Assembly (NCBI RefSeq): GCF_018139545.1
Contig: NZ_JAGSPJ010000001.1
Coordinates: 674,664-738,663, forward strand
Source of the DNA: Affinundibacterium fentianense
Lineage (GTDB): Bacteria > Pseudomonadota > Gammaproteobacteria > Burkholderiales > Burkholderiaceae_D
DNA length: 64,000 nt
Reading direction: 5' to 3'
The position numbers were made by a program, and so were the translations under genes. This document shows positions 9,131 to 19,774 of this stretch, one piece after another (positions within the stretch are counted from its first letter, which is position 1; the number at the start of each line of letters is the position of its first letter). Below the pieces are notes generated by a model, which had not been told where the DNA came from, did not search any database, and was given only the letters and a program-made list of their open reading frames with translations.

Positions 9131-11245
9131 ATGTCAAACCCACGTTTTCGTTTTAGCCTCATCACCATCGCCATTACACAATTGCTCGCAGTTGCTAGTA
9201 ACGCATCCGCGCAAAGCCAAGAACAAACATTACAAGAAGTTGTCGTCAGCGCCAGTCGTAGCAACAAAGTTGACACCAGCAAAGCGAATGGATTTATTGC
9301 GAATACACTACAAAACACTCCGGCAACACTGAATGTTTTTTCCGCCAGCCAATTACAAGATTTGCGCGTACGCCAAACCAGCGACGCGATGAAATTCGAT
9401 GCCAGCGTCAGCGATGCCTACAATGCAGTTGGCTATGCAGAGCAGTTTTCTATTCGCGGCTTTACCTTAGACAATTCCTCCAGCTATCGGAAAGACGGAT
9501 TCGCCATTCCTGGTGACGCTTCAATCCCATTAGAAAATAAAGAACGACTCGAAATTCTCAAAGGCATCAGTGGTTTGCAGTCCGGCTTCACCACACCCGG
9601 CGGCATCATTAATTACGTCACAAAACGTCCAACCAACTCATTATTGCGCTCAACTACACTGGAAGCTAGCGAACGTGGTACTTTGTATGGCACCGTTGAT
9701 TTAGGTGGCAAATCGGATGACAAACAGTTTGGTTATCGCATCAATGCCGCAATTGAAAAGCTACGCTCATATGTCAAAGGTGCTGATGGTGAACGTCAAT
9801 TTGCTGGAGTCGCATTTGATTGGCAACTCAGTTCACAAGCGCTTTTTCAAATCGATGCTGACTATCAACATAAGTCGCAAATTTCGGTTCCTGGCTTTCA
9901 ATTATTTGACGGCACAGAACTACCACGCGGCACTCAAGCCGACATGATGTTGAACGACCAAAAATGGGTCAAGCCAGTCGACACAAAAAACAGCAATCTC
10001 GGCCTGCGATTTGAATACCAAATCAATCAAGATTGGACGACTGAAGTCGCTGCCAATTTACACGAATTTAAACGCGACGATTTCACCGCATTCCCTTACG
10101 GCTGCAGCGCCAAAGAACTGTATCCCGGCTATTGCGCGAACGGCGACTATGATGTTTACGATTACCAAAGTCCTGGCGAATCAAAGAAACTGCGCGGCAT
10201 TCAAGCCATCGTCAGCGGCAAATTCGCCACTGGCGAACTACAACATCGAATCGCTTTCGGCGTGAATCACTCACAACGTCGCGATTATTACGGCGACTAC
10301 GTATATGACTACGCAGGCAGCAGCAATCTTTTCCATCCTTTGGCAGTCCCGCCATCAAGCGGCAAACCCGGGCCAGTCTTATTGCGCCGTACCGATAAAG
10401 AGTTGTCCGCCTTCATTCAAGATATCGTCAAACTTAATCAAGAATTCGATTTACACCTTGGCCTGCGTCACCTCGATGTCGATAGAACACAGTTGGGCAG
10501 TCCAAACTTTAGTCAGTCATACAATTTACCAAATGTAGCACTGGTCTATAAAGCGACACCAACAACCAGCACCTATCTCAGCCTGAGCGAAGGACTGGAA
10601 CACGGCGGTGTAGCCCCTATCGGCACCAGCAACGAGAATAGAATGCTCGATGCAGGCAAATCTAAGCAAATCGAAATGGGCATCAAATCGGCGATAGATC
10701 GCGATTTGAATGTTTCAGCAGCCATTTTCCGCATCACGAAACCACTCGAGTACACGAACGCAGTAAACATGTTTGTGAGTGCTGGCGAAGCAGAACATCG
10801 CGGCCTTGAAATCGCTGCGCAAGGCAATCTGGCAAGCAATTGGATGTTAGGATTAAGTGCGACCGCCTTGAATGCGCATCAAAACAATACGGGAGACGCC
10901 AGCATAGAAGGCAAACGAGTGACCAATGTACCCAATTTCAAATCGACGATTTACACCGATTACGCTCCTACTGCTTGGGCTGGTACGCATTTAACCGCAT
11001 CTTGGCAATACTCTGGCAGTAAAACTTTTAGCCCTGACAATAAAGTCAGTGTGCCGGCATTTAATGTCGTCAATCTCGGTGCGCGCTACACCACCCAAAT
11101 TCAAGGCGTAGTCAGCACCTTCCGTTTCGATATTAACAATGCTTTCAATAAATTCTACTGGCGTGATGTAACGCAAAGCTTGGGCGGCTATTTATTCCCA
11201 GGCGCACCGCGTACTTATAAAATCTCGGGACAGTTTGACTTCTAA
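9131..11245 (+). CDS. TonB-dependent outer-membrane receptor, probably for thiamine or a precursor
   Basis: A 704-residue TonB-dependent receptor of the siderophore-receptor-like type. It has a signal peptide (to about residue 27, SNASA|QSQ), a TonB-box-like start (QEVVVSAS), a plug domain (VGYAEQFSIRGFTLDNSSSYRKDG; ERLEILKGISGLQSG; PGGIINYVTKRP), and a 22-strand-type barrel ending in the usual aromatic (YKISGQFDF). The upstream TPP riboswitch is the best clue to its job: uptake of thiamine or a thiamine-related compound across the outer membrane. TPP-riboswitch-controlled TonB receptors have been predicted in other proteobacteria. GAAGAG precedes the ATG. No inner-membrane thiamine transporter gene lies next to it. 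Confidence 0.88.
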   Translation: MSNPRFRFSLITIAITQLLAVASNASAQSQEQTLQEVVVSASRSNKVDTSKANGFIANTLQNTPATLNVFSASQLQDLRVRQTSDAMKFDASVSDAYNAVGYAEQFSIRGFTLDNSSSYRKDGFAIPGDASIPLENKERLEILKGISGLQSGFTTPGGIINYVTKRPTNSLLRSTTLEASERGTLYGTVDLGGKSDDKQFGYRINAAIEKLRSYVKGADGERQFAGVAFDWQLSSQALFQIDADYQHKSQISVPGFQLFDGTELPRGTQADMMLNDQKWVKPVDTKNSNLGLRFEYQINQDWTTEVAANLHEFKRDDFTAFPYGCSAKELYPGYCANGDYDVYDYQSPGESKKLRGIQAIVSGKFATGELQHRIAFGVNHSQRRDYYGDYVYDYAGSSNLFHPLAVPPSSGKPGPVLLRRTDKELSAFIQDIVKLNQEFDLHLGLRHLDVDRTQLGSPNFSQSYNLPNVALVYKATPTTSTYLSLSEGLEHGGVAPIGTSNENRMLDAGKSKQIEMGIKSAIDRDLNVSAAIFRITKPLEYTNAVNMFVSAGEAEHRGLEIAAQGNLASNWMLGLSATALNAHQNNTGDASIEGKRVTNVPNFKSTIYTDYAPTAWAGTHLTASWQYSGSKTFSPDNKVSVPAFNVVNLGARYTTQIQGVVSTFRFDINNAFNKFYWRDVTQSLGGYLFPGAPRTYKISGQFDF

Positions 11246-11260
11246 CGCCATCTCGACACA

Positions 11261-11286
11261 GGGCGAATTGATCAATTCGCCCTCTC
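11261..11286 (+). terminator. Perfect 22-bp palindrome after the TonB receptor
   Basis: GGGCGAATTGA TCAATTCGCCC (11261-11282) is a perfect palindrome followed by TCTCTT. It is probably a weak terminator; the T-run is interrupted. Confidence 0.6.
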
Positions 11287-11327
11287 TTCCCTCGGCCACG
11301 CGCCAATCCAGCAAAAATAGCCAGTAC

Positions 11328-11376
11328 CTGACAAGATTACTCAAGTTTGCTATACTTGAGTCAAATGCTCGGGATT
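11328..11376 (+). promoter_or_regulatory. isc operon promoter with IscR type-1-like operator
   Basis: CTGACA (11328-11333), a 17-base spacer and TATACT (11351-11356) make a strong sigma-70 promoter 77 bases before iscR. ATACTTGAGT-CAAA-TGCTCGGGAT, starting at 11352, fits the known type-1 IscR site pattern (ATASYYGACT...AGTCRRSTAT) at most positions and overlaps the -10 box. The spacer also contains an inverted repeat, ACTCAAG/CTTGAGT (11339-11345, 11355-11361). This suggests autorepression by [2Fe-2S]-IscR. Confidence 0.75.
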
Positions 11377-11432
11377 AAAGTTTATTCAAAGCGCAATTCC
11401 GACAAATTTCAACAAGTTTGGAGTATTGACTC

Positions 11433-11915
11433 ATGCGTCTCACTACTAAAGGCCGATTTGCTGTAACAGCCATGATCGATCTTGCCTTACGTCAAGACAA
11501 TGGACCAGTCACGTTGGCAGGCATCAGCCAGCGCCAAGATATTTCCTTATCCTATCTTGAACAATTGTTCGGCAAACTACGTCGCCATGAAATCGTTGAA
11601 TCGGTACGTGGGCCTGGTGGTGGCTATCATTTGGCACGCAAAGCGCAGAACGTTACCGTTGCAGACATCATTATCGCCGTCGACGAACCGCTTGATGCGA
11701 CGCAATGTGGCAGCAAAGGCAATTGTCATGGTAGCGATCATGACAACGGTATTCACTGCATGACGCATGATTTGTGGGCAAACCTGAATGCCAAAATGGT
11801 CGATTATCTCGACTCCGTTTCTTTACAAGACTTGGTCAATCAACAAAAGCAAAAAGCCCAAGACAAACCTGTTGTTATCGTTCGCCACGGCCACGCCGAA
11901 CGCACTATTTCCTAA
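11433..11915 (+). CDS. iscR: Fe-S cluster regulator IscR
   Basis: A 160-residue Rrf2-family winged-helix regulator that senses cellular Fe-S status. The N-terminal helix-turn-helix (MRLTTKGRFAVTAMIDLAL; GISQRQDISLSYLEQLFGKLR) and the wing (VRGPGGGYHLAR) are typical. The three cluster cysteines are visible in CGSKGNCHGSDHD and in HCMTHDLW, so this is IscR and not another Rrf2 protein. It heads the isc operon and ends 15 bases before iscS. Confidence 0.96.
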   Translation: MRLTTKGRFAVTAMIDLALRQDNGPVTLAGISQRQDISLSYLEQLFGKLRRHEIVESVRGPGGGYHLARKAQNVTVADIIIAVDEPLDATQCGSKGNCHGSDHDNGIHCMTHDLWANLNAKMVDYLDSVSLQDLVNQQKQKAQDKPVVIVRHGHAERTIS

Positions 11916-11930
11916 AATTTGGAGTTTTGA

Positions 11931-13205
11931 ATGACTGCTGCAAACACACAAGCATCCGTACCGCTAACAAAATCTTTAATCGATACGCTCAAAGCACCGC
12001 ACTTCCCTATCTACATGGATTACTCGGCGACGACGCCAGTCGATCCACGGGTCGCGGATGTCATGATTCCTTATCTGCGTGCGCAATTTGGTAATCCTGC
12101 GTCACGCAGCCACGCTTATGGCTGGGATGCTGAAGCTGCGGTGGAAACAGCGCGTAACCATGTAGCGGCCTTGGTCAATGCTGATCCACGTGAAATTATT
12201 TGGACCTCGGGCGCTACTGAAAGTAATAACCTTGCGTTGAAAGGTGCGGCACAGTTTTACAAAGGTAAGGGCAAGCACATCATTACCGTTAAGACGGAAC
12301 ACAAAGCGGTGTTAGATACGGTACGTGAACTTGAACGTCAGGGTTTCGAAGCGACTTATTTGCAACCACAGGACAATGGTTTAATCACCATCGAACAGCT
12401 TAAAGAAGCGATTCGCCCAGATACGATTTTGGTCTCAGTCATGTGGGTTAACAATGAAATCGGCGTGATTCAACCTATCGCCGAAATCGGCGAATTGTGC
12501 CGCGAAAAAGGCATTATCTTCCATTCCGACGCAGCACAAGCAACCGGTAAAGTAGAGATCGATTTGGAAAAAGTCAAAGTCGATTTAGTGTCTTTCTCCG
12601 CTCACAAATCGTATGGGCCAAAAGGCGTTGGTGCATTGTATGTACGCCGCAAGCCACGCGTCCGTTTGGAAGCGCAAATGCACGGTGGCGGCCACGAACG
12701 CGGCTTGCGCTCTGGCACATTAGCGACGCACCAGATCGCTGGCATGGGCGAGGCGTTCCGTATTGCAAAAGAAGAAATGGCGAGCGAATTGGCGCACATT
12801 CGTGCCATGCGGGATCGTTTGTCTAAAGGACTAAGCGAGATCGAAGAAACTTACATTAACGGTGACATGGATCATCGCGTTCCGCATAACTTGAACGTGA
12901 GTTTCAATTATGTCGAAGGTGAATCCTTGATCATGGCGATTAAAGACATTGCGGTCTCTTCTGGCTCTGCTTGTACTTCTGCAAGCTTGGAACCATCCTA
13001 TGTTTTGCGTGCTTTAGGTCGCAGCGATGAATTAGCGCACAGCTCGATTCGTTTCACTATTGGTCGCTTTACCACCGAAGAAGACATCGATTTCACGATA
13101 GAACTATTGAAATCCAAAGTCGGCAAATTGCGTGAATTGTCTCCGCTTTGGGATATGTACAAAGACGGTATCGACATTTCGACAATTCAATGGGCCGCCC
13201 ACTAA
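11931..13205 (+). CDS. iscS: Cysteine desulfurase IscS
   Basis: A PLP enzyme that takes sulfur from cysteine and passes it to IscU and to tRNA-thiolation enzymes. It has the PLP lysine at about residue 226 ([12 protein letters not shown]) and the mobile catalytic cysteine at about 348 ([13 protein letters not shown]). Its 424 residues exceed the usual ~404 because of a ~20-residue N-terminal extension before [11 protein letters not shown]. The start at 11931 is supported by GGAG just upstream. It is the second gene of the isc operon. Confidence 0.97.
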   Translation: MTAANTQASVPLTKSLIDTLKAPHFPIYMDYSATTPVDPRVADVMIPYLRAQFGNPASRSHAYGWDAEAAVETARNHVAALVNADPREIIWTSGATESNNLALKGAAQFYKGKGKHIITVKTEHKAVLDTVRELERQGFEATYLQPQDNGLITIEQLKEAIRPDTILVSVMWVNNEIGVIQPIAEIGELCREKGIIFHSDAAQATGKVEIDLEKVKVDLVSFSAHKSYGPKGVGALYVRRKPRVRLEAQMHGGGHERGLRSGTLATHQIAGMGEAFRIAKEEMASELAHIRAMRDRLSKGLSEIEETYINGDMDHRVPHNLNVSFNYVEGESLIMAIKDIAVSSGSACTSASLEPSYVLRALGRSDELAHSSIRFTIGRFTTEEDIDFTIELLKSKVGKLRELSPLWDMYKDGIDISTIQWAAH

Positions 13206-13233
13206 TCGAATAATTTAAAAAGGAATTTTTATC

Positions 13234-13620
13234 ATGGCATATTCAGAAAAAGTATTGGATCACTACGAGAATCCACGCAATGTAGGCGCATTTGAAAAAG
13301 GTGACGACTCTGTTGGTACGGGCATGGTTGGTGCACCTGCTTGCGGCGACGTGATGAAATTACAGATTAAAGTCGGTGCAGATGGTGTGATTCAAGACGC
13401 CAAGTTCAAAACTTATGGTTGCGGCTCTGCGATTGCGTCCTCTTCCTTGGTGACTGAATGGGTCAAAGGCAAAACTTTAGACCAAGCATTGAGCATTAAG
13501 AACACCGAAATCGCGGAAGAATTAGCCTTGCCACCGGTCAAAATTCACTGCTCTATTTTGGCAGAAGATGCGATCAAGGCAGCCGTACTCGATTACAAAA
13601 ACAAACATAGCGCTGAATAA
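13234..13620 (+). CDS. iscU: Fe-S cluster scaffold IscU
   Basis: The 128-residue scaffold on which the [2Fe-2S] cluster is first built. The three ligand cysteines are in GAPACGDVM, YGCGSAIASSS and HCSILAED, and the HscA recognition motif LPPVK is present. The length is normal. AAGGA stands 8-12 bases upstream of the ATG. It sits between iscS and iscA. Confidence 0.97.
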   Translation: MAYSEKVLDHYENPRNVGAFEKGDDSVGTGMVGAPACGDVMKLQIKVGADGVIQDAKFKTYGCGSAIASSSLVTEWVKGKTLDQALSIKNTEIAEELALPPVKIHCSILAEDAIKAAVLDYKNKHSAE

Positions 13621-13669
13621 TTTTATTCAACTTATTTTTCGCGCGGCTTTAGCGCAATGTGGATAGATC

Positions 13670-13993
13670 ATGGCGATTACTTTGACAGAAAAAGCAGCAA
13701 AACACGTCATCCGTTACATGGAGCGTCGCGGCAAAGGCATAGGCTTACGCTTCGGCGTTCGCACCACGGGTTGCTCTGGCATGGCGTACAAATTGGAATA
13801 CGTTGATGAAGTTGGTAGCGAAGATCAGATCTTCGAAACCCACGGCGTAAAAGTGTTCGTCGATCCTAAGAGTTTGCCTTACATCGATGGTACTGAATTA
13901 GACTTCGCCCGCGAAGGCTTAAATGAAGGCTTCAAATTCTACAATCCCAACGTCAAAGACGAGTGCGGTTGTGGTGAGAGCTTCCGCATTTAA
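13670..13993 (+). CDS. iscA: Fe-S assembly protein IscA
   Basis: A 107-residue A-type carrier (HesB/IscA family) that hands clusters to apo-proteins. The three conserved cysteines appear as TGCSGMAY and, at the C-terminus, DECGCGESF. Its position after iscU identifies it as IscA rather than ErpA or SufA. Confidence 0.96.
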   Translation: MAITLTEKAAKHVIRYMERRGKGIGLRFGVRTTGCSGMAYKLEYVDEVGSEDQIFETHGVKVFVDPKSLPYIDGTELDFAREGLNEGFKFYNPNVKDECGCGESFRI

Positions 13994-14010
13994 GCTAAGG
14001 CGAATTCAGA

Positions 14011-14520
14011 ATGACGATGCAAAACCACTTCGCGTTGTTCAATTTGCCTATGCAATTTGAATTGGATCGAGCACAGCTTGATAGGGCTTATCGCGAAGTG
14101 CAATCACGTGTTCATCCAGATAAATTTGTACAAGCGGGTGACGCGGAAAAGCGTGTCGCGATGCAGTGGGCAACGCAAGCGAATGAAGCGTATCAAACCT
14201 TGAAGGACCCGCTAAAACGTGCGACCTACTTGTGCAATTTGAACGGCGTGGATTTGCAAACTGAATCGAATACCAGCATGCCTGCCAGCTTCCTGATGCA
14301 GCAAATGGAATGGCGTGAAGCTTTCGATGATGCGCGTCACGGTCACGATATGACAGCAATGATGCGGCTAGAAAAAGAAGTACAAGCAGGTTTAAAAGCA
14401 CAAACCGCAAATGCGGGAAAAGCGATCGCACAAGGTGATTTTCAAACTGCTGCGCAAGAAATTCGCGCTTGCTTGTTCTTAGAAAAATTCTTGACCGATA
14501 TCGCGGCTTTTGACGAATGA
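14011..14520 (+). CDS. hscB: Fe-S co-chaperone HscB
   Basis: A 169-residue J-domain protein that brings IscU to HscA. The N-terminal J domain has the HPD motif (SRVHPDKFV), and the C-terminal helical domain binds IscU. It starts 17 bases after iscA. A 154-base gap then precedes hscA. Confidence 0.94.
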   Translation: MTMQNHFALFNLPMQFELDRAQLDRAYREVQSRVHPDKFVQAGDAEKRVAMQWATQANEAYQTLKDPLKRATYLCNLNGVDLQTESNTSMPASFLMQQMEWREAFDDARHGHDMTAMMRLEKEVQAGLKAQTANAGKAIAQGDFQTAAQEIRACLFLEKFLTDIAAFDE

Positions 14521-14674
14521 GCTTCAAATAAGTCTCAAAATAATTTATTCAATATTGCGCAGATTGCTTAGTTGATAACCAGCTAGATAGACGTTGGATC
14601 AACTCTGAGATTGAAGCACCGTATTCAGATTAACCCAAACCGATGGCGCCTTGCGCCTTCTTCACGACAAGATT

Positions 14675-16540
14675 ATGGCATTACTGCAAATTTCAGAACC
14701 CGGCATGTCGACTGCACCACACCAACATCGTTTGGCTGTGGGTATCGATCTAGGAACCACCAACTCCTTAGTGGCCACGGTGCGCAATAGTATCCCTGAG
14801 ATTCTCAACGATGAGGAAGGTCGCTCATTATTACCATCGGTGGTCAGGTATTTACCGAATGGCCATGCGCACATTGGATTCAAGGCGCAAGCAGAACAAA
14901 CAACCGATCCTAAAAATACCATCGTCTCTGTCAAACGATTTATGGGGCGCGGTTTAAAAGATATCGCCCATGCCGAAAATCTGCCTTACGATTTTCACGA
15001 TGAACCTGGTATGGTGCAATTGAAAACGGTTGCTGGCATTAAGAGCCCTGTCGAAGTATCAGCGCAAATACTTGCCACTTTACGCCAACAAGCCGAAGAC
15101 GCTTTGGGCGATGATTTAGTTGGTGCGGTGATTACTGTTCCTGCTTACTTCGATGATGCACAACGCCAAGCGACGAAAGACGCCGCCAAACTAGCTGGCT
15201 TGAATGTGTTACGTCTATTGAATGAGCCGACTGCGGCAGCAATTGCCTATGGTCTCGACAATGGTTCAGAAGGCATCTATGCAGTTTATGATTTGGGTGG
15301 AGGCACTTTCGATATTTCGATTTTGCGCATGAGTAAAGGTGTGTTCGAAGTATTATCCACCGGTGGCGATTCCGCCTTGGGTGGTGACGATTTTGATCAT
15401 CGTTTATTTTGCTGGATTTTACAGGAAGCGGGCCTATCATTATTAAATGACGCAGACACCCGCGTATTGATGGTCAAAGCACGCGAAGCCAAAGAAATTT
15501 TATCAACGCAGACTTCTACTTACATCGACGCAAAATTATCGACCGGCGATGTAGTTCATCTGCAAATCACGAAAAATATCTTTGCCGAGATTACCGAAAA
15601 TCTCGTTATCAAGACGATTACACCATGCCGCAAAGTATTACGCGATGCAAAACTAACAGTCGATGACATCGATGGCGTGGTTTTAGTTGGTGGTGCGACC
15701 CGTATGCCGCATGTACGCAAAGCGGTAGGTGATTTTTTCCAAACGACACCACTTGCCAATATCGATCCAGATAAAGTGGTCGCATTGGGTGCTGCGATTC
15801 AAGCTAACTTATTGGCTGGCAATCGCGCAGCGGGTGACGACTGGTTATTGCTGGATGTGATTCCTTTGTCACTCGGTATCGAAACCATGGGTGGATTGTC
15901 GGAAAAAGTCATCCCTAGAAATTCCACGATTCCCTGCGCGCGCGCACAAGAATTCACCACATTTAAAGATGGTCAAACCGCGCTTGCAATTCACGTCGTT
16001 CAAGGTGAACGTGAGTTAGTCAGCGATTGTCGCTCTTTAGCCAAATTTGAATTACGTGGCATTCCGCCAATGGCGGCAGGCGCTGCCCGCATACGCATTA
16101 CCTACCAAGTGGATGCCGACGGTTTGTTGTCCGTCTCCGCACGCGAAATGCGCTCGGGTGTCGAAGCGTCCATCGTCGTCAAACCATCATATGGTTTAGC
16201 AGACGATGATATTGCACGTATGTTGCAAGATTCATTCAGTTCTTCCGAAACAGACATGCAAGCACGCGCTTTGCGCGAGGAACAAGTTGAGGCCGATCGC
16301 TTATTGTTGGCAATTGAGTCCGCGTTAGCGAGCGACAAACAATTATTAAACGCTACAGAGTTACAACAGATTGAAGCTCTCATCCAAAATTTGCGAGAAA
16401 CAAAATCGGGCAATGATCACGACGCGATTAAATCAAGTATCACTGCATTAGCAGATGGTACCGAAGAGTTTGCCGCACGTCGTATGGACCAAAGTGTACG
16501 TAGTGCGCTGGCAGGAAAAAATCTGACAGAGTTTGAATAA
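14675..16540 (+). CDS. hscA: Fe-S chaperone HscA (specialised Hsp70)
   Basis: A 621-residue Hsp70 that uses ATP to release clusters from IscU. The nucleotide-binding domain shows [27 protein letters not shown] and [14 protein letters not shown]. The substrate domain follows from about residue 390, with a helical lid at the end. I chose the ATG at 14675 because the protein family begins [10 protein letters not shown] at this point; a frame-open TTG at 14651 adds eight residues with no homologous look. There is no strong ribosome binding site at either. Confidence 0.95.
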   Translation: MALLQISEPGMSTAPHQHRLAVGIDLGTTNSLVATVRNSIPEILNDEEGRSLLPSVVRYLPNGHAHIGFKAQAEQTTDPKNTIVSVKRFMGRGLKDIAHAENLPYDFHDEPGMVQLKTVAGIKSPVEVSAQILATLRQQAEDALGDDLVGAVITVPAYFDDAQRQATKDAAKLAGLNVLRLLNEPTAAAIAYGLDNGSEGIYAVYDLGGGTFDISILRMSKGVFEVLSTGGDSALGGDDFDHRLFCWILQEAGLSLLNDADTRVLMVKAREAKEILSTQTSTYIDAKLSTGDVVHLQITKNIFAEITENLVIKTITPCRKVLRDAKLTVDDIDGVVLVGGATRMPHVRKAVGDFFQTTPLANIDPDKVVALGAAIQANLLAGNRAAGDDWLLLDVIPLSLGIETMGGLSEKVIPRNSTIPCARAQEFTTFKDGQTALAIHVVQGERELVSDCRSLAKFELRGIPPMAAGAARIRITYQVDADGLLSVSAREMRSGVEASIVVKPSYGLADDDIARMLQDSFSSSETDMQARALREEQVEADRLLLAIESALASDKQLLNATELQQIEALIQNLRETKSGNDHDAIKSSITALADGTEEFAARRMDQSVRSALAGKNLTEFE

Positions 16541-16595
16541 ACTACGCTTGAACAAGACAACGTTGACAATTTAAGAATCGATAAAAGAATCCATC

Positions 16596-16934
16596 ATGCC
16601 AAAAATCACAATATTACCGCACGCGCAACTCTGCCCATCTGGCAAAACCATTGAGGTCGAAGAAGGCAAGTCTCTGTGTGAAGCAATGGTAGAGAATGCA
16701 GTTGAAATTGAACATGCATGTGAAATGTCATGTGCCTGCACCACCTGTCACGTGGTAGTTCGCCAAGGTTTTAACACGCTGAATGAATCGTCGGACGACG
16801 AAGAAGATTTATTGGATGCCGCTTGGGGCTTAGAAGCCACCTCACGCCTATCTTGCCAAGTCAAGCTTGGTAGCGAGGACATCACGATAGAAATTCCGAA
16901 ATATACGATCAATCACGCACGTGAAAATCACTAA
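16596..16934 (+). CDS. fdx: [2Fe-2S] ferredoxin of the Isc system
   Basis: A 112-residue adrenodoxin-type ferredoxin that supplies electrons for cluster assembly. The ligand cysteines are visible in CEMSCACTTC and, further on, SRLSCQVKL. It is the last recognisable gene of the isc operon; no iscX follows in the next 290 bases. Confidence 0.95.
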   Translation: MPKITILPHAQLCPSGKTIEVEEGKSLCEAMVENAVEIEHACEMSCACTTCHVVVRQGFNTLNESSDDEEDLLDAAWGLEATSRLSCQVKLGSEDITIEIPKYTINHARENH

Positions 16935-17226
16935 GAATTTAGATTTTTTGAAATAATTGATTTTATCGCACCCAGTGCCAGCGAGAGAACCATCAAATTG
17001 TCTGTTTTTGCACTGAACAATCATTGAATTGCGATTCGCGCACCCGAGTCACTTGTGTAAATTGCTAAAACCTTCTACCATCGAAAAAAGTTTCCCCGTA
17101 AAAACAGAGATTAAACCAGCCTTCCTGAACCCACGCAGTTTTGTTGTTGCAAGTAGCACAATTTCTGCGTAAAGAGAGTCGACCTATGCTGCGAAACCTA
17201 TGCGCGTTTGAGATGGAGCAACAGGA

Positions 17227-18834
17227 ATGAAAACACCGACCATCATCTCATCAATTTTCAGTCGTATCACCTTGCGCCTCGCGGTTGTCCTCGCAGTTTT
17301 TTTTGGACTATTGGTTACTTCTTTAATTCTGATCCCAATCCAATTAAGTACCATTACAGCGGATAGCTTAAAAAAGCTAGAAGACGATCATGTGCGTTCC
17401 GCGGCAATTCTTGCCGTCATTTTGAGCGAACCAGTCTGGCAAATCACGCCAGAGATCGCCAAACAATCGAGTGATGTCGTTTTTTCCAATCCCAATGTGT
17501 CAGAAATTCACGTTATTACATTACCGGATAAAAAAACGTTTATTACCAACTCACGTAAAAATACACAACAAGGCACATTTCGAACACAATCTCGCCTCAT
17601 TTCACATGGCGAGCAGGTCATTGGTGAAGTCCAGTTAACATTCACTGAAGAAATTATGCGAACCGAGATCCGCGACAATTTTTATCGTGCGATCTTTGTC
17701 ACAGCGACGTCTTTTCTACTGTCCGTTATTTGTATTTACATCGTTTTGCAATGGAGACTAGTACGTCCGATCAAAGATTTGATCGAGAAATCAGATCTTC
17801 TTGCGAATGGCGAACTCAACGAAGTCATCTCTTTTGATCGAAAAGATGAAATTGGACATTTAGCAGTGAGTCTTGAGGCGACTAGGCAAGCACTACAAAG
17901 GTCATTTAATGAACTTGAAATCAAGAATCAACAATTACTCGAGTATTCCGGGACACTGGAGTCCAAAGTTCGACAACGGACCCAAGAACTAGAAAACGCC
18001 AATCACCATCTCGAAGCGGCGCTTGCCAGTGTGAATAGTGCACAAAATGAGTTAGCTCGAATTGAACGCATGGCTGCGCTCGGATCTATGGTCGCAGGTG
18101 TTGCTCATGAATTGAATACTCCACTCGGAAATTGCCTGCTAGTTGCAAGCACTTTGAGTGATGAAACTCGTCAAATAGGTAAAACATTGACGGAGGGGAC
18201 TATGCGCCGCTCGGATCTTTCGCACTATGTGGATGCTGCAACTGAGTCGAGTAAATTATTGATGCGTGGTCTACAGCAAGCCGCACAATTAGTGGGCGAT
18301 TTCAAGCAAGTGGCAGTTGACCAATCTAGCGCCCAACGTCGAAAGTTTACCTTGGTCGTTGTATTCCAAGAGCTTGCCGCCTTGCTTCATTCCAGCTTAC
18401 GTAAAACGCCATTCAATCTCGAATTGGATATCCCCGATGACATCGAGCTTGATAGCTACCCGGGCCCTCTAGGACAAGTCTTCAGTAATCTAGTCAACAA
18501 TGCAGTGGTACACGGTTTGGACGGCATGAGTCAGGGGTACATGCGCTGTATGGCTAGACGCCAGGCGGATCATGTACTCATCGTTTTCGAAGATTCCGGC
18601 AAAGGAATACCCCCAAATATCATCAAGCGCATATTTGAGCCATTTTTCACTACCAAATTTGGTAAAGGTGGGAGCGGTCTAGGCTTGAGTATCACTTTCA
18701 ACATCATTACAAATGTACTTGGTGGGGAAATTAAGGTGACCAGTGAGCCGAATCAAGGTGCACGATTTGAGATGTCTATCCCTCTCGTTGCTCCGGGCAA
18801 TCCCGAACATGCCGGCCAAATTATTGATACTTAA
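17227..18834 (+). CDS. Membrane sensor histidine kinase (orphan)
   Basis: A 535-residue two-component sensor. One membrane helix lies near residues 17-38. A periplasmic domain of about 110 residues follows, then a second helix near 155-177. A HAMP linker (RPIKDLIEKSDLLANGELNE) leads into a coiled coil to about 280. The HisKA-like box (MVAGVAHELNTPLGN) comes next, followed by an ATPase domain with N box (NLVNNAVVHG), G box (DSGKGIPP) and FEPFFTTKFGKGGSGLGL. The kinase type resembles those with extended linkers between H and N boxes. No response regulator gene is adjacent, so the signal and the partner are unknown. Confidence 0.88.
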   Translation: MKTPTIISSIFSRITLRLAVVLAVFFGLLVTSLILIPIQLSTITADSLKKLEDDHVRSAAILAVILSEPVWQITPEIAKQSSDVVFSNPNVSEIHVITLPDKKTFITNSRKNTQQGTFRTQSRLISHGEQVIGEVQLTFTEEIMRTEIRDNFYRAIFVTATSFLLSVICIYIVLQWRLVRPIKDLIEKSDLLANGELNEVISFDRKDEIGHLAVSLEATRQALQRSFNELEIKNQQLLEYSGTLESKVRQRTQELENANHHLEAALASVNSAQNELARIERMAALGSMVAGVAHELNTPLGNCLLVASTLSDETRQIGKTLTEGTMRRSDLSHYVDAATESSKLLMRGLQQAAQLVGDFKQVAVDQSSAQRRKFTLVVVFQELAALLHSSLRKTPFNLELDIPDDIELDSYPGPLGQVFSNLVNNAVVHGLDGMSQGYMRCMARRQADHVLIVFEDSGKGIPPNIIKRIFEPFFTTKFGKGGSGLGLSITFNIITNVLGGEIKVTSEPNQGARFEMSIPLVAPGNPEHAGQIIDT

Positions 18835-18968
18835 CGCTGTATGTTTGTATTTTGACGAGATCTTCCCTCGCGTTAGGCTGCTATACTCTCTATCTTGCAA
18901 GGCTGCATCGTTTCTAGCATCGCAGCCCATGCACTTTTTTCCCACAATAATTTGAAAAAATATTCATA

Positions 18969-19763
18969 ATGCAAGAATATCTTCGTTTCATGCGCCATGT
19001 CCAAGATCACGGACATGTGAAGACTGATAGAACTGGAACAGGCACGTTATCGGTTTTTGGTTATCAAATGCGTTTTGATTTGAGCCAAGGATTCCCGCTA
19101 GTGACGACAAAAAAGCTCCACTTGAAGTCGATCATTCACGAATTAATTTGGTTTCTAGCAGGATCAACCAATATCGCCTATCTAAAAGAAAATGGCGTAT
19201 CCATTTGGGACGAGTGGGCGGACGCGGATGGTAATCTGGGACCAGTGTATGGCTCGCAATGGCGTAGTTGGCCATTACCAAACGGTGGACACATTGATCA
19301 AATTGCACAATTGGTTGAACAAATTAAAACCAATCCTGACTCACGTCGGCTGATTGTCTCTGCTTGGAATGTTGCGGAAATTCCAAACATGAAATTACCT
19401 CCATGTCATGCTTTCTTCCAATTTTATGTAGCAGATGGCAAGTTATCTTGCCAGCTCTATCAACGAAGCGCGGATATTTTTCTTGGAGTCCCTTTCAATA
19501 TCGCTTCCTACGCCCTTTTGACTCATATGGTGGCACAACAAACTGGCTTAAAGGTTGGTGACTTTATTTGGACCGGTGGTGATTGCCATCTCTACAGCAA
19601 TCACATGGAACAAGTCAAAGAGCAACTGACGCGCGAACCTTATCCTCTCCCGACCCTTCAAATATTGAGAAAGCCAAACTCAATATTTGAGTATCGTTTC
19701 GAAGATTTTGCGTTCGACAATTACCAGTTCCATCCAGCTATCAAAGCGCCCGTTGCCGTCTAA
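18969..19763 (+). CDS. thyA: Thymidylate synthase
   Basis: A 264-residue ThyA, which methylates dUMP to dTMP with methylene-tetrahydrofolate and leaves dihydrofolate. The length and sequence are those of the E. coli-type enzyme. The catalytic cysteine is in [12 protein letters not shown], and [17 protein letters not shown] contacts the nucleotide. It is followed 11 bases later by folA, which recycles the dihydrofolate. Confidence 0.97.
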   Translation: MQEYLRFMRHVQDHGHVKTDRTGTGTLSVFGYQMRFDLSQGFPLVTTKKLHLKSIIHELIWFLAGSTNIAYLKENGVSIWDEWADADGNLGPVYGSQWRSWPLPNGGHIDQIAQLVEQIKTNPDSRRLIVSAWNVAEIPNMKLPPCHAFFQFYVADGKLSCQLYQRSADIFLGVPFNIASYALLTHMVAQQTGLKVGDFIWTGGDCHLYSNHMEQVKEQLTREPYPLPTLQILRKPNSIFEYRFEDFAFDNYQFHPAIKAPVAV

Positions 19764-19774
19764 AGCTAACAATA

